Assembly: GCA_037013495.1 (NCBI GenBank)
Contig: CM072806.1
Location: forward strand, 29,638,001-29,702,000
Source of the DNA: Hippophae tibetana
Taxonomy: Eukaryota; Streptophyta; Magnoliopsida; Rosales; Elaeagnaceae
Length of the DNA: 64,000 nt
Direction of reading: 5' to 3'
The position numbers and the translations under genes are program-made. The notes beneath the pieces were generated by a model. That model had not been told where the DNA came from. It ran no database searches and was given only the letters and a program-made list of their open reading frames with translations. This document shows, one piece after another, positions 47,721 to 59,222 of this stretch; the first letter of the stretch is position 1, and each line of letters begins with the position of its first letter.

Positions 47721-50700
47721 TGAATCTTTTTTCAGTTGTTTTTTCAATAAGTTTAGTCTTCAAAGTACTAATTTTTTTGCATTCTACTCAATATAATAGA
47801 GATATATCTGATTGTTTATAAAAGGCTTCGTAAGGAGCCATCACAATATTGGCATGATTTTTGTTATTTGTAGGTAAAACTCAAATAATGGTAGGTGTTC
47901 GCTCTAGTTTTCCCTTGAATTCTAAAACATAAACTTGTAATATTTGGATACCCTTTTAGAATTTTCCATTATTTGTATTATATATCAATTCCATTCACAA
48001 AGCTTCTTGTAAGAATTCTATTGATGAGAGAAAGAATTTTGGATCTTGATATGGCACAATTGACTTTGATATACAATGTAGTTGTATGATCTTTTGTGAA
48101 AATCATTCATCATGCTTTGAAAAAATATGTGATCATTAAAATAGGCCTCTCATTATGTTGGGGGTTTGAACATAAGGCTATACTTTTCTTCCACTATCCG
48201 GAAAATGCAATTTGTAGTCCTATTATCATTCGAGTGCTTCTGCCATGTACTAATATCTTTTGTGTGACAACTTTACTTTCAAATTAAGAGTGTCTATTGT
48301 TTTCTCTATGTGAAATTGTAATCATTTGAAGATACCTTTCCCATAGTTCCATTCATACTTACAATACTTCTTACTTTCCCATAGAAAATGTAACAATCCA
48401 TTAGCTACTTTTTCTCAACTCATGTGTCAAAATGTGCAATGTACTATGATTTATTTTGACTCAACAATTCGATCATAGAATTCTTGTTATATTATACTAC
48501 TATCGTTATCATCGCAAGTTAACTGGTGTATTCTTAGTAGATCTTCCTTGGTTTAATCTTCATAATTCTTGATGTTGATTTCATTAAATTGTATATATTT
48601 TCGTTGCCTTTTTTTATTCAATCTCAATTTTCCTTTCCAAACAAATGATGTTTAAGTTTTAAGTGATGTACCAGATGTAGATCTTGTTTCTTCGATCTTT
48701 GTGTAGACATTCAAAGGTGTTCAAATCCTTTCGTTAACGTGTCAGTGAATATGATGCTTTGTTGATCGATACCACAAATATTGATGTAATCAACTGTCAC
48801 ACTTTTGATTCTTATAATGTTGATGCATGTCCATGTTCTTCATTTGACACTAAATTGATACCCTTTTAGTCAACTATATAAGGGGTATTGTAGTCTCCGA
48901 TTTGTTTTTACTGGCATTTATCAAGGTAGTGATCTTGGTTGAACAAGTCCTTTTGCCAATAGTTTATTCAACTATTTTCTTAACTCATTTATCCATTGGT
49001 GTCATTCAATTAGAAGAGATAGTTATTGATGTCGTTTCCAAGATACATCTTCATTATAAAATCGCTCCCAAGCTAGGGAATGATCTAGGTATTTCTCTTG
49101 AGATATCATCCGCTTCCAAATAATTTTAAAAGGATTACACTTGTTTGATACAATCTTTCTTCTAGATGATGCCTATCAAAAATATTGAAAAGATTCACTC
49201 CTTGCACCAAGAAATTGGGCTATTATAGACATAAAGAATATCAAAAGAGAATCGAAGAGGAAATTTTTGAAACAAGGGGTTTATAAGATTTAACTATAAC
49301 TCAAAGGTTAAAGAAGTGAAATAACAGATTATGCAAGTGTTAGAAAGAATTTGTATTTAAGAGTTGTGTAGAAAAATCAAATCATCATTGATTTTGGTTC
49401 TTCCTATCAGATATCGCAAAGACTTGCTCTTTTGATCCATGTCTTAGAGTTGTATCACTTATGTTCTTATTCTTTCCTCATATTGATTATTGACAATTAA
49501 GGAATTGCAAGGGATTTGATTTTTCATTAAAAATGCTTCCAAATCAATTGATAAGGTTGGAAGGAAGGTTTTTAAAAAGGTTATCTTGGTTATCAAAAAT
49601 ATTCATACGATCGTTGGCTAGACTGTTGACTTTGCCTCCAAATATTCCTTCAAGTATTTGATACCTCAGAGTAGAAAGTACAATGTTAACCTTATCCATG
49701 GTAGCGATCCAATTTGACGTGAATTTTCTTATGAAAATACTGACAGTATAAGATCTAATCATTAGTTTGAGACTTTGATGAACTTGTTTCTGGTTCACCT
49801 TGTTCAATTTAATGAGTGATTGCTATAATTCATGAGAACGACATATGCCTCAGCAAAAAGTGAATGTTGGTAGTTGTTCCCATGGTCGATTCAAATTAAT
49901 GAATCATTCATAAAATTTCCAACTTCTCCAGAAAATAAAAAAGCAGCTAGTGCAAACACATTTTAAAGATAGGTGATACATCTTATTTTTTGAAACCATC
50001 TTGTAGTGATAACAAAAATTTTCATTCCTTAAAGAAAACAATTCCTTACAGTACTTCATAGTAGTAATTTCTATTTTTTGCCTCAAGTTCCTCCCATGTT
50101 CAATCATTACTTAGTGTAATTAATTTTCACATGTTTCTTATTAGTTATTCTATGCGTAGGTAGTTGAGATAAAACCAAAATTTTATAAAGAAATTTTATT
50201 TCTAAGAGATCAGAACCATGTTTTGATACAAAATTGTACGTCCAGAAAAATAGATACCTAAAAACTTCAATTTAAAAATCAATTTTATAAACAATTCGGA
50301 TACCTTTTAGAAGTTTTCCATTCAAAAGGAAAAAAACTTATTATAAAGTCATAAATCTAAATTCAATACATCAATTAAAATTCATCAGAGTAATATTAAA
50401 TTATAATGACCAATAAATGAAATAAGGATTTAGGTCAAACCTAATAATGTTTGAATCCTCCCTATAAAATCTTCATGTCTTTACCATGATTATTTGAAAT
50501 AACGTAGTTGAAAGGTAAGAAAAGAGTGGGGGTGATCATCTACACATAACTTAGTAGGAGTCTACTTTAAAATATTATTTAAATAAATAATTATTCATGA
50601 TGCTTGTTATTAATAATAAAATTTCTTGAATGGTAATCATAATTAATATCATCATACAATGGGAGAGATTTTTAATCACAAAACCATGATGTATCTATAC

Positions 50701-50959
50701 TTCCTCACTTCTGAAAACCGGGGGAGTGTACATTCCAAGTAACCCAAAATACTACTTATTAAGTGAAAATCATGATATACAACATAAATCCAATGTATGA
50801 TATAAAACCTCATATGTATTATTCATTCAAATACATGGGCAAATGTGTGGTCTAACTTCGAGATGGATATGGGTCCACCTATGACCCCATGTACGATCAT
50901 AATATATATGGAACATGTATCAATCAAATCAACATAATATGGGTCCTTCTCTATGGGTA

Positions 50960-51125
50960 GTTGACTCCTAAACACAATGGGAGATTCAACTATAAGGCCC
51001 GTGTGCTATAAAAAAAACCAAAATACACGACAAGCTCCAAACAAAATAGGAGGATCAACTCCGAGGCTCGTGTGTGAGAAACTCTAAACAAAATGAGGGG
51101 TCCAATTGTGAGGCCCATATGTGAG
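50960..51125. repeat. Three irregular short tandem units
   Basis: ctcctaaacacaatggg (50965), ctccaaacaaaatagg (51035) and ctctaaacaaaatgagg (51082) are each followed by a gaggc(t/c)cgtgtg-like segment. Unequal spacing shows internal deletion. Confidence 0.6.
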
Positions 51126-51354
51126 CAACAAAACCATTGTTAATAATCTACAGCAATATTCCATGATCACAATCCATGACCACAATAACCCTTTTTCATA
51201 TATAAACCCATAGACGAAATATCTTCGAAGATGCATGTGTATACAATGCATATCTATAGTCTCTTGAAAAAAATATTCTACAACTAGTAGCCTATGGGTA
51301 CCATATTCTATGAGATGACATACCAGTGAACTCTCTATGTATAAAATCATTCTT

Positions 51355-52014
51355 ATGATGCATGTATAAAATATTCAGATGTCATATCATATTTGATACT
51401 TGTTTATATATAAATATTTTCCAATGTATGCGCAATAAAATATTTATAATAAGTGTCTCATTTTAAACAACATTTATAACATTATGACATTACTTATAAA
51501 ATTATGGCATCTAATTTTCCACTTTTATTCAAAATATATGATGGATAACATTTCATTTATTAAAATAGTGTAAGAATTTAAAAATTTAGAGTAAGAACGC
51601 CTACTTCGAAAGTTATTCCACCCCTAATCCTTTGAAACCAAACTCCTCAATATTTCATCCTCAAAATGTGTTCCAAATGGTGCTGAAAAAAATGAACACT
51701 TTAGAGAGAGAAAGTTTAAAAAGAGGGAAAGAGGGAAGGTTTGTGTGAAATGGGGGGAGGATTCGGCTATTTATAGACAATATTTTGGGAGCTCGCTGAC
51801 CATGCTTGTCATCCAAGCTCACCAAAGGTGGTGGAAAGGATGTGGGAAAGTGGTGGTTGCGAAGTGGAGGGGAGTATGTAGAGATTTCTCAATGTTTCCT
51901 ATTCTATCCAATTTTTCACACAAAAGCTTTTTGATACATCCCTACAATTGAAAACATTGTCTAAAATTCCGTTAAGATGCTTATATAAATTATAATTAAT
52001 TTTTTGGGTTTACG
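51355..52014 (-). repeat. Chromovirus-like 5' LTR
   Basis: Aligns end to end with 46564-47238, including gaaatggggggaggattcgg and ggctatttatag at 51764. Start decayed to CGTAAACCC. No convincing primer-binding site follows. Confidence 0.8.
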
Positions 52015-52499
52015 AGTATTGATGTGGAATTATAAGTGCATTCATAATTTCCAAAATTTAAATTTACATAAAAAAATTGTACTTCTCATAAAAATATCAA
52101 CAAATAATTATAAAATGAATAGTTATAAATAAAGTTCACAAGATAGGAAAATAACATAAATAACATAAAATCAAAAACAAACATAATATCCTAAAAAATT
52201 TAAATTAAAGTTCTCAAAATAAAATACAATAAATAAAATAAAAACTCATAAAACTCCAAAACAAATTTGGAGCTCAATCTTCTATGTCATCTAGATCTTG
52301 TTCTTCCTATTGATGATGTGATCTTACGTCAACCGGTTATGATCCACTTAATCACGATGTTGTCATTTCAGAAATGCAACTTGTTAGAGAGTGTAGGTTT
52401 GCTATTACTCTTCCATATAGCTCAATATTTCACCAAAATTAGGAATTTCATCTTCCATAGTAATCTTTGATGAAGAAGTGGCCCTTCGTTCCCTTTGAA

Positions 52500-53290
52500 C
52501 AATGTTTATACTAGAAGTGAATTCATGATGATATGCCTAATTCAATATTTCTGAAGGTTGAATTATAACTACACCTTTTTAGTGAGATACCTCTACTTTC
52601 TTACATAAAGCAGTGATTAATTAGGAAATAAAGTACCTCAAATAGTGACTGTTAGCTTATAGCTTAATTTTGTGATGAATTATATTGCCTACAATCATAG
52701 ACATCTTGGATGTAATAGCATACAATAAAATTTTTCTATCTCTATCAATAGAATTATAATGTCTGGTGGGCATTAAACATGAACAAACAAATTATTTCCA
52801 AATATGGAAATCTTTCACAAGTACTTAGCTTCAAAGCCCTTATGTTTCATACCAACATAATTCCATTCATCCACTTTTATAGTTAAGGTTTCAAGTACTA
52901 TCGAATAATTGACATTATTTAAATATGTTTCACATTCACTCTACCTAATATTCACAAAATAATAATGATAATTTATGTTATTTGGCCAAAATAAGACTAG
53001 GACATCCTTACCTTAACTACATTTTCAATAGCATCAGGAACATTAACATAAAGTTCCCGAACAATTGATTGACTAGAAACATCAGGTTCTTTTATGAACT
53101 TTTTCAATATTAATGCTGTTGTGAGATCAATAATTCCCTTGAATTGGACATTTGGTCCAACATCAAAATCCATTCCTCTTTCAATTATAAAACCTTTATT
53201 ACTTTTGTGGCTTTTTAGTGATTTGGCCCTATCATACTCTATACAAATTGAATTTATTTTACTATTCCTACCTCTTTTCGGTGCTATCTT
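52500..53290 (-). pseudogene. 'Putative plant transposon protein' domain ORF, broken
   Basis: The minus strand gives R-G-M-D-F-D near 53180, I-V-R-E-L-Y-V-N near 53050 and, after a break, L-E-T-L-T-I-K-V-D-E-W-N near 52880. This follows the pattern of the plant-specific 'putative plant transposon protein' domain, which often accompanies Athila-like elements (x-L-V-R-E-F-Y-A-N). Its role is unknown. It lies downstream of the LTR and leader at 53.9-55.8 kb and is cut by the chromovirus-like LTR at 52014. Confidence 0.6.
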
Positions 53291-53879
53291 AAAAATTCAA
53301 CAATATATAATTCCTAGATGTTCTAAAATAAACGAGATAAAAAAACATAAAATAATTTATATTAAAATATTTTCCTTACCCCTATTAGTCTAAATTAAGG
53401 TTTAAAACTCTTAGTAATCCACAAATAATCCACAAAATTTAGAGAATTTAATTTTAAAACTTAAATTCTAAAAGTTTATGAATACCTATGTTGTTGTGGA
53501 TAAAGAAAAGAAGAACAACTCTTTTGAAGATGATAAAAATTTCTTGATATTCTTGCCAGTTTTCAAAATTTTTGTAAGGAATGGGTAGAAAATGGTTAGG
53601 AATGAGATTTTGTGAATGGTTTTGATAGATTACGGAAGAGAAATGTAATTTTTAAGGGATTTTAGCGGTTTGTTGGTAGAGAAAATATAGGGTTTGTGAA
53701 AAAGATAAGAGAAAATAAAAGAAATTTGTGTATGAATCATTTATGAAACGTATTTCTGACCAAAATAAGTAAGAGGGTCATGGCACATATTAAAGCATGT
53801 TGTATCGCGAGTAATTGAATTTCACTACAATTTGATTAGAAAAGAAAAGAAACACTCTATTCTTCAAACTAAGTTTAAC

Positions 53880-54132
53880 ATTACTCTCCACCCCATTTTT
53901 ATTCTTAAAATTTAAAAATTTATTTTAATTTTTTATTATTTTTTTAATAATAAAAGAAAAAAAGTTTTAATTTTTTTAAAAGGAAAATTTAAAATATCTA
54001 AAATTAATTAATAACCTAAATGCTTTAAAATTTTAAATAAAAATCACAATATTTACAACCTAAAAAGATTTTAAGATTTTGACAATAAAAATTTAGAGAC
54101 ACTATTTTTTCCTAACAACGGTACCAAAAACT
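53880..54132 (-). other. Primer-binding site and leader of an Athila-like element
   Basis: In minus sense agtttttggtaccgttg (54116-54132) follows the LTR end. The leader beyond it matches 44600-44760. Confidence 0.7.
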
Positions 54133-55831
54133 TGATATGCCAAAACTTAGTGTACAAATTTTATATATATTTAAATAGCTCGAAAGTGCATAAATAACTT
54201 ATAGAAAATGATAAGTATACTTCCAAGATCGGTTTAAAGAAGAATCAAATAGTTTTAAATAATTAAATAAATTCTTAAAAATGAAAATCAAACCTAAACA
54301 TTATGTCACAACATTTGGTTTTGCAATAGCTAATCGAATGTATTGAAAGTAAGATAGAATCAAGAAACATTAGGCAAATAAATATTATATTCAGTGGAGG
54401 GTTTATGTGATAGGTTAGTTAGTTAATCATACATGTTGAATATTAATTAGGTTATTGAAGATATAAATTAAAATTATTGATTATCCGTATTTAACTAGAA
54501 AATATTCTAAGGTAGGGATCATATTCTTTATTAACTAAACCTTGAATTGCCACCGTTGATTGGGCCAAAATATTAATTCTTAATTAAATTATGCTTCTTT
54601 TTTAAGAGATCAACAAACCATTTAATTGACACTTGGTGAGGTCGACAATTTAAACTCTCATCAAGATGACTAAGTTAGGATAACGATCTAAGTATTTGAA
54701 AATTAACTTTCAAATTCTAAAAATACTATAAAAAATATGTCATTAATATATTTTTTAATAATAAGTCTTATAAAAATCCTTGAAATAAAGTTCTCTAAAG
54801 ATATGAATAATCAAATCCAAAGTCGAAGAGTTTACTCTAAATCAGATTTAGATAAGTAAATCCTAAATCTAACTTTGATGCTTATTATGAAAAATATTAA
54901 GATATATACTTTTCTTTAACAAAAGTTTTTATAAATCTCGGCGAAGAAATAAAATTTATTCATTTTATAAAAATATTTTCCTACCTTAACATTTCACATG
55001 CATAACAACATTACTAATATCCTATAGTATTTTTAGCCAGACATGCTTAATTTAATAAATGATCAATAGATTAAATATAGCATTTAAAAAACAAAAGGGT
55101 AATCTGAAAAGAATGCATTTAAATTATACCCCAAGTGTATCCTTGCAGAACTTCAATATAGTTTATGTGTTTGGAAAACTTCCAAATAGAATTGCCAACA
55201 CTGTTTATTGAATTGAAACGAAAAATACTACATAAAATATACTCGTTCAACTCTTATATTGAGAGAAAAGCCGAAACATTATTGAAAACTAAGAAACTAG
55301 AAAAGAGAGAAGATAAAGAGTTAAGAGATGAAGGGTGTTTTTAAATGAGAATTTGGGGTCTATTTTGTAGGGAAAGAAAAAGAGAGAAAAATGGATCATA
55401 TAGTTGGGCATTGCCAAACACTTATATTCCACACTATGGCATGAGACAATTTGTATGCATTATTTTCTCGATCCACTATTCTCGCACTGTGGTACACAAA
55501 AATTCCACACCACGACTTGCGCTTGTGTGATCCTTTAGAAGACTTATTTATTTCACACCTCTTTCATTGGTTTGGAACATATGTAAGCTTTACATATGTT
55601 TATATTTTATGCCTCAATATTGTAATGTAGTACTTTTAGGTACTATTTTTCGAGTGTTGATTAGTCAAATAATTTTGAAGCTAAAATTACCTGAAAAATA
55701 ACAAAACATACCTGTGATTCTGAAAAGATAAATTTGCACAATAAATGATAAAATTTTGCAAATACAAGTATATTTTATCATTTTAAAGTGCATAAAATCA
55801 TGTTACATTTAATGCTTTTAAGCACTCATCA
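54133..55831 (-). repeat. Family A LTR, 1699 bp
   Basis: Starts TGATGAGTGCTTAAAAGC at 55831 and ends ggcatatca at 54133 in minus orientation. It aligns with 44825-46563. With the leader and ORF at 52.5-54.1 kb it forms the 5' part of a second Athila-like element, truncated by the chromovirus-like insertion. Confidence 0.85.
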
Positions 55832-57059
55832 ATGTGATGAAGTGCCAAAAAATGCCGAGTAGTTTTCATAAATACCAGCACCGAAACAAAGCCAAAATTT
55901 TCCACTCATGGCTTAGCATTCATTCCAAAACATGCTTTCAATCACAGTGTTGTTAACTATGTGGTGTGTGCATTATTGATCTGTATTAAACAACCTTATA
56001 TAGAGGAAGACAAAACACCGAGTAAAATAAATAGACTCTATGTTTTACGCATGAGAAGCTAATACACAATTACAAAGTACAAATGAACTTACATTAATAA
56101 ATAGGGGTTCCTCATCCATTAAATGTAGCCATGTAAAATAATAGCCCTAATTGTTTATCAAATATCTATTATATATGTTTTTAAAATAAAATACTACAAC
56201 AAATATTTTAAAGTAAATTAAAATAAAAAATTATAATATAATTAATTTAATATTATTTTATATGCTAATTACTTTCAATTGTTTTTTTGTCTACTAGCAT
56301 TTAATACACGTGTTACACGTGTATACTTACACATATAATAACAAATATCATTTCCTTATACAAGAATTAATATATGTACAAAAGATAAGTAAATAAAAAT
56401 TAGAAATTGGAAACAATATATATACTTAATTTAAAGTAGATACGTAATTAATGAAATTTGAAGTGATTTTATGATATAGATAAAAGAGCATCACCAAAGA
56501 TTCTATAGTACATTTATATTGGGCCAATTAATTATGAATCACTCAATGTGTCATGGAGTAAGTATGGGCATAATTACAAACCATTTTGACTACTCTAACA
56601 TGAAGTAAAATGTATTACCAAATAAAATTCAAATTTGGAAAGTTTCATTGAACAGTTTTAGTATATTCACCGTATCTTTTCCATCACATATCCTATTGAG
56701 GTGAAATAAAATGCCTTTAAAATCTTACTTAATGGGCCAAAATATTGAGAAAGATAAATCTTGAGGGTGGTTAATAATTAAAAATAAAATAAATGAGCTT
56801 AAATCTTCAATTTATTTTTTTGTTCATAGAATTCCAATGAAAAGTATTCCATTATAAAATTCAAAAGTTTTAAAAATGGATTTGATATTTCTTTTTATAA
56901 TATTTAAATATTACAAAAAGAAATAAAAATTCCATTCTTTTTATTGTATACTAAATTGAGTAGTATAAGATGAATAGCACAAGAGAGAAAAAAACAAAAG
57001 AGAGTAGAAAAAGGGTTATACAAAGTTATATACAAATAGTTTACAACTTCTTTTCGAGA
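55832..57059. other. AT-rich stretch, no gene seen
   Basis: No coding motif, RNA gene or repeat pair recognised. Confidence 0.45.
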
Positions 57060-57754
57060 TTGTTATTTCATTAATTTAATTGAATGTATCTTTATTTTTT
57101 TTTGGGAAAAAAATAAATCGAATTGATAAGACCATAAAAACTATGACGTAGCCTTTTATTACTATTTCTCATTTTGGTATTACAAACACTTTTTTGTATC
57201 CTCATGAGTTGGACAAAACCATGCTATTTTCTATACTTATATTAGTTATATTTACTTTATTCATTGGAGTTATAGAAATCCCTTTTGGCAATCAAGAAGG
57301 CACGGATATATTATCTAAATTATTAACTCATTTTATAAATCTTTTACACTCAAACCCAAAAAATTTTGTGGATTGGTTTTAATTTTTTTCAAATGCTTCC
57401 TTTTTAGTCAATATAGCTTATTTTGGAATAGTTTCTTTTTCCTATAAATAATTTTATTCATCTTTACAAAATTTGAATTTATTAAATTCATTTGTTAAAA
57501 GTATTCCTAATAAAATGAATTGTGAGGGATAAAATAATAAATGTAATATGTAATTGGTCTTATCATCATGGTTATATAGATTGTTTTTTAATGTAATATT
57601 CCTAATTAAAGGTATAAGAGTATTGGTTGAACTAATTAATTTTTTTGATAGACGAATAATTGATGGAATTCGCAATGCGGTGGGTATTTTGAGCTTTTTC
57701 GTAGGAAAGGGTATTAAATATGTAAGGGTGGTAGAATATATTCCTATCTCTTAG
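57060..57754 (+). pseudogene. ndhF: Plastid ndhF 3' part, nuclear copy (NUPT)
   Basis: In plastids ndhF encodes a membrane subunit of the NDH complex. Here only the C-terminal part is present: [12 protein letters not shown] at 57194, [21 protein letters not shown], then after frameshifts S-L-Q-N-L-N-L-L-N and [24 protein letters not shown]. Stops and shifts at about 57382 and 57440-57560 show it is non-functional nuclear DNA. The flanks are nuclear repeats. Confidence 0.9.
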
Positions 57755-57811
57755 TATATGTATTTTATGAATTAATTTTTTTAAATTTTTAGTAATTTAT
57801 TCTTTCTTTTT

Positions 57812-58110
57812 TTGATTCCATCACTTTGACATGTATAAACAAATATTATGACGTTTCATTTCTTACAACCTTTCCAAATCGATTAATTTTTATATACCAT
57901 AATGGTCGATTCCATAGTTTATAGTAAAAAAGAATAGTCAAAATAGATTTTTCAAACCAGAGCATGTCAGATTTTGCTTTAAATATTTTTGACTTCATAT
58001 TTTCTTGATTCTCATCCACATTTAGATAATAATTTTCATAAACAGATTTCTTTGATAACGTGCATCTTTAATTTCATAATTAAGGAAAATTTTGGTAAAA
58101 ATGCCGCTTT
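57812..58110 (-). pseudogene. ycf1: Plastid ycf1 fragment, nuclear copy
   Basis: The minus strand gives W-F-E-K-S-I-L-T-I-L-F-Y-Y-K-L-W-N-R-P near 57893-57962, then W-Y-I-K and V-V-R-N-E, matching the N-terminal third of Ycf1/Tic214. It converges with ndhF, as at the plastid inverted-repeat/small-single-copy border. The plastid-derived DNA may continue to about 58380, but I could not assign that part. Confidence 0.75.
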
Positions 58111-58446
58111 CTTTGAATTATCATGAACAATTCATGTAGATTGATCCCCTTTTTCAAGAAAATATAGAATGGTAGAAACATTTAAATGATTTTGATTCTT
58201 CATCAGATCATAAAAATCCATTTTTGAAGATCTTTTCCTTCTCTTTTGGATCAAACATCAATTGCAACTATTCAATCTAATGTTTGGTACTACATGGTTC
58301 CATTTATAAGAATTCTAAACCATTCTCTTGAAGACCACCTTCTTCATCATAAATGATCTGCCTACCTGGAATTCACCTGGCCTAAAAATACCTTTGAATC
58401 AATGCTCAAAAAACTATCAAATAATTTACTTTCTTAGTTTAAAAGT

Positions 58447-59222
58447 TTATTTCATAGGTCTAATATTTTCTTTATATATAAGATTTCATATTTAGTTTTA
58501 GCAATAATATTTAGAGTTTTATATTTATGTTTATTAGTTAGGATTTGTGCTATATTTTATCTCCTATAAATACCTATGTAATGTTTTAATTAAAAATGAC
58601 AACTTTGAATATAACTTTTATGAGAGTTTTTCTCTTTAATTCTTTTGATAACTTTTATCGAACTTATCAAGAGCAATTCTTGTGGCATTCATCCTAGACT
58701 TATCATTCACATCTTCCTTTCCGTTCTTAAGTGTGGCATCTAAAACATCATTCTTTGATACAAAATGATACGAATCACACCTAAAGAAGTGAGACCCGAA
58801 GATTAATGTTAATCTTTTCACTAGGAACGTTCTAAATCATATTGTAAAGGTAAAAAAATGAGGACTGTGACCCTCTATTTATAACGAGATAGGAACCTTG
58901 GTATCAAAAAAATGATATTTTAGATGTCATACTCATGAACATGAGAGAGATGTAAGCGATAAGTCTAGGATGAATGACACAAGAATTACATTAATAAGTT
59001 TGGTAAAGTTCTCAAAAGAATTAAAGAGAAAAAACTCTTACAAAAGTTATATTCAATGTTGGTTTTTTTTTTAAATTAAAACCTTGCATAAGTATTCATA
59101 GACTCTAAAATATAACATATATCCTAGCTAATATAGCATAAATATAAAACTTTAAATATTATTGCAAAAAATTGAATATAAAATCCTATAAAATAAAGTA
59201 AATATTAAACCTATTAAATAAA
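58447..59222. repeat. Large inverted repeat, arms ~315 bp, spacer ~140 bp
   Basis: The left arm (58447-58765) and right arm (about 58905-59222) are reverse complements with moderate divergence. Shared words are catcctagacttatc (left) and gataagtctaggatg (right), and ttaattcttttgataac against ctcaaaagaattaaaga. The left arm contains ctcctataaataccta, a TATA-like site. It could be a foldback element or two LTR fragments of opposite orientation. Confidence 0.8.

Larger units (their letters stand above)
46564..52014 (-). mobile_element. Chromovirus-like Ty3/gypsy element, largely decayed
   Basis: Two LTRs of 675 and 660 bp (46564-47238 and 51355-52014) flank about 4.1 kb. The only clear protein match is an integrase C-terminal piece near 47540-47720. 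The rest of the interior has no recognisable gag, reverse transcriptase or protease, and short open frames there (for example 49544-49807) lack motifs. It abuts the LTR start at 46563 directly. The orientation follows from the integrase piece. Confidence 0.7.

Noticed and set aside
53094-53393. 99-codon plus-strand open frame
   Set aside because: It is the antisense shadow of the 'putative plant transposon protein' region read on the minus strand.
57454-57675. 73-codon minus-strand open frame
   Set aside because: Antisense shadow of the plastid ndhF copy.
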